Assembly: GCA_017307505.1 (NCBI GenBank)
Contig: JAFKEE010000021.1
Coordinates: 217,949 to 281,948, forward strand
Direction: 5' to 3'
Origin: Acidobacteriota bacterium
GTDB taxonomy: Bacteria; Acidobacteriota; Terriglobia; Bryobacterales; Bryobacteraceae
Length of the DNA stretch: 64,000 nt
In this document: positions 1-6,921 of the stretch, in pieces
Position numbering within the stretch: position 1 is the stretch's first letter
Layout: each line of letters opens with the position of its first letter
The notes under the pieces: model-generated
Databases searched by the model: none
Seen by the model: the letters and a program-made list of their open reading frames with translations, nothing else
What the model was told of the DNA's origin: nothing
Position numbers and translations under genes: made by a program

Positions 1-88
1 GCTCGCAGATAACGTAGATCACTCGAACTGTGGCCTGGAGGGTTTCAGCTCTCGGCGCGGCGTCAATAACGACGATGTGGGCTGTCAT
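1..88 (-). CDS. Partial small unknown protein, runs off the left edge
   Basis: An open frame begins with ATG at position 88 on the minus strand and is still open at position 1. The visible 29 residues begin MTAHIVVIDAAPRAETL, which looks like the start of a beta-strand-rich small protein. A purine-rich stretch (AGAGAAC) lies just upstream as a weak ribosome binding site. It is the last visible gene of the leftward series in the element (HNH, sigma, 66-residue protein, this one). No family is recognised and the fragment is too short to assign a role. Confidence 0.45.
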   Translation of the reverse strand, partial: MTAHIVVIDAAPRAETLQATVRVIYVICE

Positions 89-116
89 TTGTTCTCTTTG
101 GTCATCGAGTAGAGGT

Positions 117-188
117 GGGCCGTGAGTAAGGAGGAGAACCTCACGGCCCGATTGCCCGGTGGGAGAAAGGAGGTAAAGAACCACCGGG
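117..188 (-). other. Two consecutive stem-loops with Shine-Dalgarno/anti-Shine-Dalgarno loops
   Basis: Two perfect inverted repeats stand side by side. The first has 10-bp arms at 117-126 and 140-149 with a 13-nt loop. The second has 8-bp arms at 155-162 and 181-188 with an 18-nt loop. Read on the plus strand, both loops contain AAGGAGG. Read on the minus strand, in the direction of the flanking genes, both loops display CCUCCUU, the sequence of the 16S rRNA 3' tail. They lie between the stop at 207 and the start at 88. This could be a structured intergenic regulator or small RNA. The direction of transcription is inferred from the neighbours. Confidence 0.5.
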
Positions 189-206
189 GTGCGGAGGGAT
201 CAATGT

Positions 207-407
207 CTAGGCGGCCAGCTTGGCGTGTTTCGGCTGCGGCCGCGGAGCAGGTTTGGAAACTGTTGGATCGATGCTCGATCTGAACTCCTGGGCGATGCGG
301 AAGATCTCAGCTTCAACCTCGGGCTTCATCGTGCATGTCAGGTCGTCAAGATCGTCGAAGGAGAACACCGGATGTCCGGCGGCGTGGAGGCTTTCCAAGT
401 GAACCAT
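207..407 (-). CDS. Small unknown protein of the integrative element (66 aa)
   Basis: The start at 407 is supported by a good ribosome binding site (AAGGAG, 6 nt before ATG). The product is 66 residues, acidic in its first two thirds (FDDLDDLTCTMKPEVEAEIF) and ending in a proline/lysine tail. I recognise no domain. It follows the sigma-factor gene on the same strand after a 200-bp gap that contains a weak fifth copy of the element's 13-bp operator-like sequence (579-591), so it may have its own promoter. The stem-loops at 117-188 follow its stop codon directly. The reading frame looks real; its function is unknown. Confidence 0.55.
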   Translation of the reverse strand: MVHLESLHAAGHPVFSFDDLDDLTCTMKPEVEAEIFRIAQEFRSSIDPTVSKPAPRPQPKHAKLAA

Positions 408-578
408 CTCAAACTCCTTGATCGGCCTCCAGGGCCTGGTGGTAATCTCTCGGGCGGATGAACCGCCCTAATAGTGCCAATCGCGTCGGGTCCGTGTGCG
501 TGCCACGACCAGGCTGGCAGGGCCTGAGTGATCTCGAGGAGGTCAGCGGTTGGTGTCCGTCGTTCCCCTCTGCCTGTA

Positions 579-591
579 ATAAACCGTCAGC
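579..591 (-). promoter_or_regulatory. Weak copy of the 13-bp element operator (site E)
   Basis: On the minus strand this reads GCTGACGGTTTAT. Its first nine bases match the core (A/G)CTGAC(A/G)GT seen at 1762-1774, 3407-3419 and 3553-3565, but the right half is degenerate. It lies about 170 bp upstream of the 66-residue gene and overlaps a TTTATT that could serve as a -10 box. This is the least certain member of the set. Confidence 0.3.
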
Positions 592-607
592 GAGGCAAAG
601 TGTGACA

Positions 608-1174
608 TCAGGCGGCGACTTTCTGCTGGTTTCCAGAGATAATATCCTGGATTGCGGCACGGCCACGAGTAAGACGCTGACGGACTGCCTGGACCGTCAA
701 ACCCATATCGAATGCGATCTCCTGAGTTGACCAACCGTCGAAGTACGTCCTGGACAGTATGGTCCGAAGGGACTCTGGAAGCGAGTCCATAGCAATCCTG
801 ATCTGTGCGAGACGCGGATCGGTCGGCCGCGGCATCGGCGTGCAGAGGATATCTCCTACCGTGGTGATGTCACCGTCTAGCCTGGCAGGCGCGTCCAGAG
901 AAGCACAAATCACCTTGGCCTTGAGCTGAGCATCACGGCGATAGTTCCTGGCCCTGTTCACCGTCGCGGCCATAATGAACGGCTCGTCTTTTGCATCCTC
1001 ACGGCCCGCCTGGATCAGCTCGCTAATCCGCAACCAGACTGACTGGACTACATCCAAGGCGGCATCTTCGGCGTCGACGGCCGAGGACTGGCGCAAGATG
1101 CGGAAGGCGGCGCGGATGAGCTTATCGTTCAAGGACGAGTACAAAGAGTCGAAGGAACTGGAAGTTGCGTTCAT
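608..1174 (-). CDS. ECF-like RNA polymerase sigma factor of the integrative element
   Basis: The 188-residue product has the two-domain layout of a small sigma-70 family factor. A region-2-like segment covers roughly residues 5-85 (FDSLYSSLNDKLIRAAFRIL to NRARNYRRD). A region-4 helix-turn-helix covers residues 125-178 (SLPESLRTILSRTYFDGWST, then GLTVQAVRQRLTRGR), the part that would read a -35 element. It would bind core RNA polymerase and redirect it to specific promoters. The start at 1174 has a GGGAG ribosome binding site 6 nt upstream. It lies 10 bp behind the HNH gene, so the two are probably co-transcribed from the promoter at 1744-1773. No anti-sigma partner is visible. The family call is firm; its target promoters are unknown. 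Confidence 0.8.
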   Translation of the reverse strand: MNATSSSFDSLYSSLNDKLIRAAFRILRQSSAVDAEDAALDVVQSVWLRISELIQAGREDAKDEPFIMAATVNRARNYRRDAQLKAKVICASLDAPARLDGDITTVGDILCTPMPRPTDPRLAQIRIAMDSLPESLRTILSRTYFDGWSTQEIAFDMGLTVQAVRQRLTRGRAAIQDIISGNQQKVAA

Positions 1175-1184
1175 GGCGGTCTCC

Positions 1185-1721
1185 CTATGCTGCGCGGCGG
1201 ATACGGCTGAGGAACGATGGGCGGTAGTCGATCACCTGGACTGCCTTCTTGGCATTGCAGCGGCGGCACAACGGCTGGCGGTTCCGGAAGGAGCTAGTTC
1301 CACCAAGGAATAGCGGCACAACATGGTCGGCCTCGAGCTTGCCGCAGACAGACTCATGCTGGCAGCATGAAACACAGTGATGGTGGAAGAGGTCGAACAA
1401 GTTCTGCTGATCTTGAGCTGTCCAATCTCCTGAGACTGCCAGACGATGCTGATAGCGTATGTTCTTCTGGACAGCCTTCTCTTTGTTTCTCCGTGACCAG
1501 TCCGCGGAGATCTTGCGGTTGCATTGATGGCAAGTGGGACCAAGTCCCATGAATGCGTTCTTCGCTGTAATGAAGTTGTCGCCGGTGGCTGGCATCCAGG
1601 TCTTGCACCTTGAGCAACGGTGTTCGATAGCTCCATTCTGGGAGGTCCTCCATGATGATCTCGGGTTGACCAAAGCCGGGTTCTTGGTAGTAGAAGCGTC
1701 CGTCTGGACTGTCATTGGCAT
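1185..1721 (-). CDS. HNH endonuclease with N-terminal zinc-ribbon cysteines
   Basis: The 178-residue product carries a C-terminal HNH nuclease motif: a CVSC pair, then EADHVVPLFLGG, then an asparagine and PLCRRCNAKK, which together give the metal-binding beta-beta-alpha finger. Two further cysteine pairs near residues 35-70 (CSRCKTW, CHQC) suggest a zinc ribbon. The family nicks or cuts double-stranded DNA. I place the start at 1721 and not at the upstream in-frame codon because AGGAGG at 1728-1733 sits 6 nt ahead of it. It is the first gene of the leftward operon with the sigma factor. HNH proteins of this size occur in phage packaging, restriction and mobile elements, and the role here is open. 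Confidence 0.8.
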   Translation of the reverse strand: MPMTVQTDASTTKNPALVNPRSSWRTSQNGAIEHRCSRCKTWMPATGDNFITAKNAFMGLGPTCHQCNRKISADWSRRNKEKAVQKNIRYQHRLAVSGDWTAQDQQNLFDLFHHHCVSCCQHESVCGKLEADHVVPLFLGGTSSFRNRQPLCRRCNAKKAVQVIDYRPSFLSRIRRAA

Positions 1722-1743
1722 AATTGCCCTCCTACCCTGAATT

Positions 1744-1773
1744 AGTATAGACATTCACATTACACACTGTCAG
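1744..1773 (-). promoter_or_regulatory. Promoter of the HNH-sigma operon
   Basis: On the minus strand CTGACA (1768-1773) and TATACT (1744-1749) are separated by 18 bp, a near-consensus sigma-70 pair 22 bp ahead of the start codon. The 13-bp operator-like sequence at 1762-1774 covers the whole -35 box, so a bound protein would block or replace -35 recognition. Confidence 0.6.
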
Positions 1774-1774
1774 T
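1762..1774 (-). promoter_or_regulatory. 13-bp operator-like pseudo-palindrome (site B)
   Basis: It reads ACTGACAGTGTGT on the minus strand. It matches the perfect 6-1-6 palindrome at 1869-1881 in 10 of 13 positions and is nearly identical to 3407-3419. It overlaps the -35 box of the HNH-sigma promoter. Confidence 0.5.
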
Positions 1775-1848
1775 CATAGACCACCCATTATCCGCATGCC
1801 ACTGATTTCAAACGGACTATTGCTTCCTCTCATCCCGCATCCGTCCCG

Positions 1849-1877
1849 TTGACTTACCTTAATCGATCACTTACAGT
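1849..1877 (+). promoter_or_regulatory. Promoter of the XRE regulator gene
   Basis: TTGACT (1849-1854) and TACAGT (1872-1877) are separated by 17 bp, 43 bp ahead of the XRE start codon. The palindrome at 1869-1881 lies across the -10 box, the geometry expected for autorepression by the gene's own product. Confidence 0.55.
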
Positions 1878-1881
1878 AAGT
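1869..1881 (+). promoter_or_regulatory. Perfect 13-bp palindromic operator (site A)
   Basis: ACTTAC, one base, GTAAGT: a perfect inverted repeat over the -10 region of the XRE gene. It is the most symmetric of the element's related sites. XRE repressors typically bind such dyads as dimers and control their own promoter, so this is the best candidate for its operator. Confidence 0.55.
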
Positions 1882-1919
1882 ACTATCGACCTTCACGGTC
1901 CACAAGGAGGAGAAGTACG

Positions 1920-2390
1920 ATGGCGAGGCCACCTAAGGAGAAGAATGGCCAGGAGGAGCAGATCTCATCGATCGGGAAAGCCCTCAAGGCCTGGCGCCTG
2001 AAGAATGGTCACAGCCAGGAGTATGTAAAGGGCTGTCTCGGCAAGTCGCAGTCCTTGGTGACCCTGATTGAACTTGGCCAGCGCCGGCCAGAACTCAATC
2101 TTGTCGTCGAGATCGCCCGGCTGATCGGCATCGACCCAAGGAAGGCCGTTCTGCAGCATATGCGGGAAGATGACTCGACCATGTTGGCTGCTGATGTACT
2201 TTCACGCCGATCTAGGGGCGGTCATGTTACCGACGAGGCGGACAAGTCGCCAGTGCTGGAGTTGTTCGAGTCGCTTCCGGCAAAAGAGCGGAAGCTCATC
2301 GTCGAACTTATGCGGATGTTGTCGCGTCCTACCTCTGGACTGATCTTCAAGAACGCATCTGGTAACACAACCGACGACATTCCGTTCTGA
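1920..2390 (+). CDS. XRE-family transcriptional regulator with an SSB-like C-terminal tip
   Basis: The 156-residue product has a lambda-repressor-type helix-turn-helix at about residues 18-72 (IGKALKAWRLKNGHSQEYV, KSQSLVTLIELGQRRP). A linker follows, then a helix near 115-135 (LFESLPAKERKLIVELMRML). A strong ribosome binding site (AAGGAGGAG) precedes the ATG at 1920. The gene is divergent from the HNH-sigma operon and the shared 200-bp region holds two operator-like sites, so it probably switches both. The last five codons encode DDIPF followed directly by TGA, the same tip that single-stranded DNA binding protein uses to recruit repair proteins. No peptidase or dimerisation domain of the CI type is visible. 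Confidence 0.8.
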   Translation: MARPPKEKNGQEEQISSIGKALKAWRLKNGHSQEYVKGCLGKSQSLVTLIELGQRRPELNLVVEIARLIGIDPRKAVLQHMREDDSTMLAADVLSRRSRGGHVTDEADKSPVLELFESLPAKERKLIVELMRMLSRPTSGLIFKNASGNTTDDIPF

Positions 2391-3112
2391 TCTGTGTGTG
2401 TCGGAGTTGGCCTTGAGGGGTGATCTTCATGTTGCTCGCCGGCCTGCCAGAGGATCATCTATCTGGACTCGATCACGGTTACTTCCCTGCTCCCGGCCCA
2501 TCTCTCGGTGATCTCAGTCATCCGTGATGCTGTCTGGACTGCTTAGGATTCCCGGTTGACTCAGTGGACCGTGATCCTGTCCTGGAGATGGTGATTCTTG
2601 TTGATCACCTGTCCTCTGTATTCCGCCTGGGTACTCTTGAGGATCATTTCGGCCGGCCAGGATCAATGTAGATTCCCCTCTCCAGGCCCATCCTGTATTC
2701 CCTCCGCTTCATCATGAACCGGATCCACTCTGTTCACTATTCAGTGAGCTCTGAGTTTCTGAGTGCTTGCAATCTTGGTCACCGGCGCCGTCCAGGCGCA
2801 GTGATACCTTACCCTTGGTATCACTGCTCAGTCACCTCATCGCTTGATCTCGCCGCGATGACCAGCACGACCCTCTCCTGACCGACTTGGGTTGGGCCTT
2901 GCCGGATGATGCCGGTTTAGGCTTGGGTCCTTATGGATCTCGATCAACGCTCCACGACGATACGTAGGGGACGTCCCGCATGCCTTGGCACTACCCTCGG
3001 CTTTTCGTATCGCGTGATCACAGACCGACCTGGTCGCCCAGGCTATGACGGCATACGTCCGGCTGTGATGGGCTGCGCACTTACCGACCCACTGGCCTTT
3101 CGGCCAGAAGAA
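2391..3112. other. 722-bp non-coding stretch between convergent genes
   Basis: I see no convincing gene on either strand: open frames here lack ribosome binding sites and protein-like composition. The stretch separates the rightward XRE gene from the leftward gene ending at 3113, contains the 11-bp-arm palindrome at 2798-2827, and is rich in GATC (about 14 copies). It could hold an origin, a packaging or recombination site or simply termination signals, and the sequence does not decide between them. Confidence 0.4.
2798..2827. repeat. Perfect inverted repeat, 11-bp arms and 8-bp centre
   Basis: Arms 2798-2808 and 2817-2827 are exact reverse complements around the 8-bp centre TTACCCTT. No T-run follows on either strand, so it is not a standard intrinsic terminator. 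Its 11-8-11 layout resembles the core of some tyrosine-recombinase sites. It sits between convergent genes and could also act as a bidirectional transcription stop. Confidence 0.5.
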
Positions 3113-3394
3113 CTACCTCGACGAGATCACTACGTTCGTGATGATCCCGGCAACAGACTGACACGCCTGTTGGACTTTCTGCTTGTCGAGGAACCAGCAG
3201 ACGCCTCCACGCGCATTCAGCTGCGGGAGGGCCCTCGGCCGCTTCGACCTCAATAGGAGCTCAGCCGCGATCAGTGACCGTGTTCCCTCTTCTATTGGGA
3301 AATCAGCCTTGATCCGCACCGTGTAGGACTTTCCATCCTTGGCCGGAGTGGCCGTGATGGTTGTCCCTCGTACTGTGTAGCGGTATTCGCTCAT
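3113..3394 (-). CDS. Small unknown protein, probably from a leaderless mRNA
   Basis: The product is 93 residues starting MSEYRYTVRGTTITATPAK, with an N-terminal half suited to short beta strands and a basic C-terminal half. I recognise no family. I choose the ATG at 3394; a GTG six codons upstream lies inside the promoter. No ribosome binding site precedes the ATG. The -10 box ends only 6 nt before it, so transcription should begin at or next to the start codon. The gene converges with the XRE gene and diverges from the rightward pair at 3591. Its control region contains a 13-bp operator-like site. Confidence 0.55.
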   Translation of the reverse strand: MSEYRYTVRGTTITATPAKDGKSYTVRIKADFPIEEGTRSLIAAELLLRSKRPRALPQLNARGGVCWFLDKQKVQQACQSVAGIITNVVISSR

Positions 3395-3400
3395 GGATAT

Positions 3401-3429
3401 ATTATTACACACCGTCAGTCACCGCTCAA
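3401..3429 (-). promoter_or_regulatory. Promoter with embedded 13-bp operator (site C)
   Basis: On the minus strand TTGAGC (3424-3429) and AATAAT (3401-3406) are separated by 17 bp. The operator-like sequence ACTGACGGTGTGT (3407-3419) fills most of the spacer. The start codon at 3394 lies immediately downstream, which implies a leaderless transcript. Confidence 0.55.
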
Positions 3430-3541
3430 GCCCATTCATCGATTCGGCTTCGCAGATCATTGCGGATGCTTGCCCGCATCATATAAGACACGCCGGCACG
3501 CGGATTTGTGACATTATCAACGATATTTCCTCGGCGGATGC

Positions 3542-3570
3542 TTGACTCAATTGCTGACAGTCGGTAATAT
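3542..3570 (+). promoter_or_regulatory. Promoter with embedded 13-bp operator (site D)
   Basis: TTGACT (3542-3547) and TAATAT (3565-3570) are separated by 17 bp, 20 bp ahead of the gene at 3591. The sequence GCTGACAGTCGGT (3553-3565) lies in the spacer and touches the -10 box, in the same position as at 3407-3419 on the other strand. Confidence 0.6.
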
Positions 3571-3590
3571 CACATCAGAAGGAGTTTACG

Positions 3591-3872
3591 ATGTCAGTTT
3601 GCGATATAGTGTTTGCCCGCGGCGAGGAGCAGATCCTCGAGGTGGAGCAACGGTTTGGACTTCCACGGTTCACCGTAGGCAGCCCGCGCCAGATCCAGTT
3701 CGGCCGCAGTGTTCGCGCCAGGACTCTGCCGCTGGTTGCCGACCAGGTGAAGCCAGAGGTTCTCCAGGCGGCGATTGCGGTTGAGGATTCAACATGGTGG
3801 ATCGCCTGCTCGAAGCGCACGAGCGCGGTTGAGTGGCTCCAACGCAATGCCGCGAAACAGGGGGTATGCTAG
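3591..3872 (+). CDS. Small unknown protein upstream of the excisionase-like gene
   Basis: The 93-residue product begins MSVCDIVFARGEEQILEVE and is predicted to be a soluble mixed alpha/beta protein; no family is recognised. An AGAAGGAG ribosome binding site lies about 8 nt upstream of the ATG, and a good promoter precedes it. Its stop codon overlaps the proposed start of the next gene (ATG at 3866, TAG at 3870-3872), so the two are probably translationally coupled. That makes it a likely partner in control of integration and excision, but this rests only on position. Confidence 0.6.
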   Translation: MSVCDIVFARGEEQILEVEQRFGLPRFTVGSPRQIQFGRSVRARTLPLVADQVKPEVLQAAIAVEDSTWWIACSKRTSAVEWLQRNAAKQGVC

Positions 3873-4156
3873 GTGGTTCAGGCCGACTGGTGGAAACCGG
3901 GCCTTCTACTCAGCTCGCACTCGAGCGTCATTACACGGCTGCAGAGGTAGCCGAGATGTGGGCCGTGGACGAAAGCACGATCCGCAGGATGTTTGCCGAT
4001 GTCGAGGGCGTCCTTCAGTTCGGGCATCCGACACTGTCTGGTCGGCGCAGGTATTTCTCAATCCGTATCCCCGAGAGCGTGCTACTTCGCTTTCACCAGG
4101 ACCGGAGCCGGCGCCTTCCTCCCGAACCGCAGCGTGTCCGTCGCCGTATCCAGTAA
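3866..4156 (+). CDS. Excisionase-like helix-turn-helix protein
   Basis: From the ATG at 3866 the product is 96 residues. Residues about 22-75 form a MerR/excisionase-type winged helix (YTAAEVAEMWAVDESTIRRM, then GRRRYFSIRIPESVLLRF), the fold of small DNA-bending proteins that direct a tyrosine integrase toward excision. The start overlaps the previous stop codon and a GGGGG run precedes it. The 3' end overlaps the integrase gene tail-to-tail by 75 bp (4082-4156). This convergent overlap would make the two transcripts antisense to each other at their ends. The family fold is likely; the excisionase role is inferred from the adjacent integrase. Confidence 0.65.
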   Translation: MLGGSGRLVETGPSTQLALERHYTAAEVAEMWAVDESTIRRMFADVEGVLQFGHPTLSGRRRYFSIRIPESVLLRFHQDRSRRLPPEPQRVRRRIQ

Positions 4157-5227
4157 TTTCTGTTGGGCCACGACGAAGTGGCCGTAGTGCTTCTCGGTCG
4201 TCTTGACCGACTCGTGGCCCAGCAACATCTGGACGTGCCTAATGTCTGCACCGTTGTTCAGGAGTTCCACAGCGAACGTGTCGCGATACCTGTGTGGGTG
4301 GCAGTGTATCTTCGTTGATTTCCCGAGAGACCGAAGCGTCTTCTGGAAGCTCTTGGTCACCGCCTCAAACCGTTGATCTTCGGTCGTCAGAAAGAAGTAC
4401 TCCCCGCCCTTCGGAAGTGCATCCAGCGCACGGATCACCTCGTCGGGCACCTTAACCCTCACAGGTTGACCGTTCTTCTTGGCCCTGAGGAATATGTACC
4501 GCGTCTTGCCGTCCACGGCATCACGACGAAGAGTTGCGACATCACCGACACGAAGCCCGGTGTAGAGAAGCACCAGTTGCAGAGCCTTCGCTCTCGTCCT
4601 CGCCCAATGTACCCACGCCTTATTGTTGTTGTCGATCCTATCGCCTGCTTCCAGGAGTGCTGTGACTTCATCCGGAGAGAATGGCTGGGTAGGGACGGAC
4701 GTGTTCTTCGGCGGCCGGACCCGTTTGGCGACGTTCACCTTGATCCAGTCCCGCTCCACCGCCAGGTTCCACAGTGCGCGGATCGTTTCCAGTTCTTTCC
4801 TGGAGGTCGTCGGCTTGAGCATTCCTCCATCTCGGCCCTTCCGTCCTGCGCGGAATGCGGCGAGATCATCGGCCGTGATGTCCTCCATCCACTCCAGCTT
4901 CCTGTCAGCGCAGAACTTCAGCAGGTGGTCCAGCGTGCTCTTGTACGCCCGGATGGTGGATTCCTTGACGTGCCGGGCCCGGAGGTCATCCCGGTAGGCC
5001 TTCACAGCGTCATCAATCGCCACGGACTCGATCTTGAGTTCAATGCCGAGCAGGCGCCTGCGTACCTTCTCGGTGGCGATGTTCCAGTCGCGGGTCTGGA
5101 GGCTCTCCTTGATCCGCTTACCGTCAATGATCCCATCGACCCAGATCGGGCAGGTGCAGTTGTTCGCCTTGGTGCCGAGCGAGGCCAACGTACACGTCTC
5201 TTTATGGCGCCGGTATGGGTGTATCAC
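4082..5227 (-). CDS. int: Tyrosine recombinase / site-specific integrase
   Basis: The 381-residue product has the full phage-integrase layout. An N-terminal SAM-like DNA-binding domain covers about residues 60-165 (VKAYRDDLRARHVKESTIRA). The catalytic domain follows with the arginine in LLYTGLRVGDVATL, the beta-hairpin lysine in FLRAKKNGQPVR, the HxxR box in HCHPHRYRDTFAVELL, a second histidine in LLGHESV and the tyrosine nucleophile in EKHYGHF. It cuts and rejoins DNA at the attachment site. The start is a GTG at 5227, 86 bp from the 3' end of the tRNA-His gene, the usual arrangement when an element inserts into a tRNA 3' end. Repeated GGTAC elements fill the gap. Confidence 0.92.
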   Translation of the reverse strand: MIHPYRRHKETCTLASLGTKANNCTCPIWVDGIIDGKRIKESLQTRDWNIATEKVRRRLLGIELKIESVAIDDAVKAYRDDLRARHVKESTIRAYKSTLDHLLKFCADRKLEWMEDITADDLAAFRAGRKGRDGGMLKPTTSRKELETIRALWNLAVERDWIKVNVAKRVRPPKNTSVPTQPFSPDEVTALLEAGDRIDNNNKAWVHWARTRAKALQLVLLYTGLRVGDVATLRRDAVDGKTRYIFLRAKKNGQPVRVKVPDEVIRALDALPKGGEYFFLTTEDQRFEAVTKSFQKTLRSLGKSTKIHCHPHRYRDTFAVELLNNGADIRHVQMLLGHESVKTTEKHYGHFVVAQQKLLDTATDTLRFGRKAPAPVLVKAK

Positions 5228-5235
5228 GGCCTCAT

Positions 5236-5268
5236 CGTACCACCCAGATGGTACGGAACGTGGTACGG
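5236..5268. repeat. GTACC/GGTAC repeats between integrase start and tRNA-His
   Basis: Three copies of a GTACC-type hexamer occur within 33 bp: CGTACCAC at 5236-5243 (inverted) and GGTACGG at 5250-5256 and 5262-5268 (direct). CGTACCAC and GTGGTACG form a perfect 8-bp inverted pair. The position suggests integrase arm-type sites or autoregulation of int; an accidental repeat cannot be excluded. Confidence 0.4.
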
Positions 5269-5313
5269 TTTCGGCCCGCTACCTGTAAGTTATTGATTCT
5301 AAAGGGGAATTAT

Positions 5314-5391
5314 TGGGGCGGGTGATGGGATTCGAACCCATGACATCCAGAACCACAATCTGGCGCTACTACCAGCTGAGCTACACCCGCC
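5314..5391 (-). tRNA. tRNA-His (anticodon GTG), integration site of the element
   Basis: The minus strand folds as a tRNA. The 5' end shows the extra G-1 typical of histidine tRNA, paired with C73, and CCA is encoded. The anticodon stem-loop is CCAGA-TTGTGGT-TCTGG with GTG at positions 34-36, and the T arm is ATGGG-TTCGAAT-CCCAT. The D stem has one mismatch. The integrase gene lies directly beyond the 3' end, so the tRNA 3' part is probably the core of the attachment site. No second copy of the 3' end is found between 1 and 5313, so the other end of the element is outside the window. Confidence 0.93.
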
Positions 5392-5413
5392 GTAAGACCC
5401 CTTTATCTTACCA

Positions 5414-6862
<1,449 letters not shown>

Positions 6863-6921
6863 GTGGGAATGAAACCTTCGTTCTACTATGATGAATCTTT
6901 TCGGTCCTCTGAGGCACTCTT

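Noticed and set aside
409-666. 85-residue open frame on the minus strand overlapping the 3' end of the sigma gene
   Set aside because: No ribosome binding site, arginine/proline-rich composition and overlap with a firm gene in another frame.
2391-3330. High density of GATC as a possible SeqA/Dam-like origin signature
   Set aside because: GATC is also frequent in ordinary genes elsewhere in the window (for example around 5460-5600 and 41100-41900), so the excess may reflect the genome and not an origin. No DnaA-box cluster was seen.
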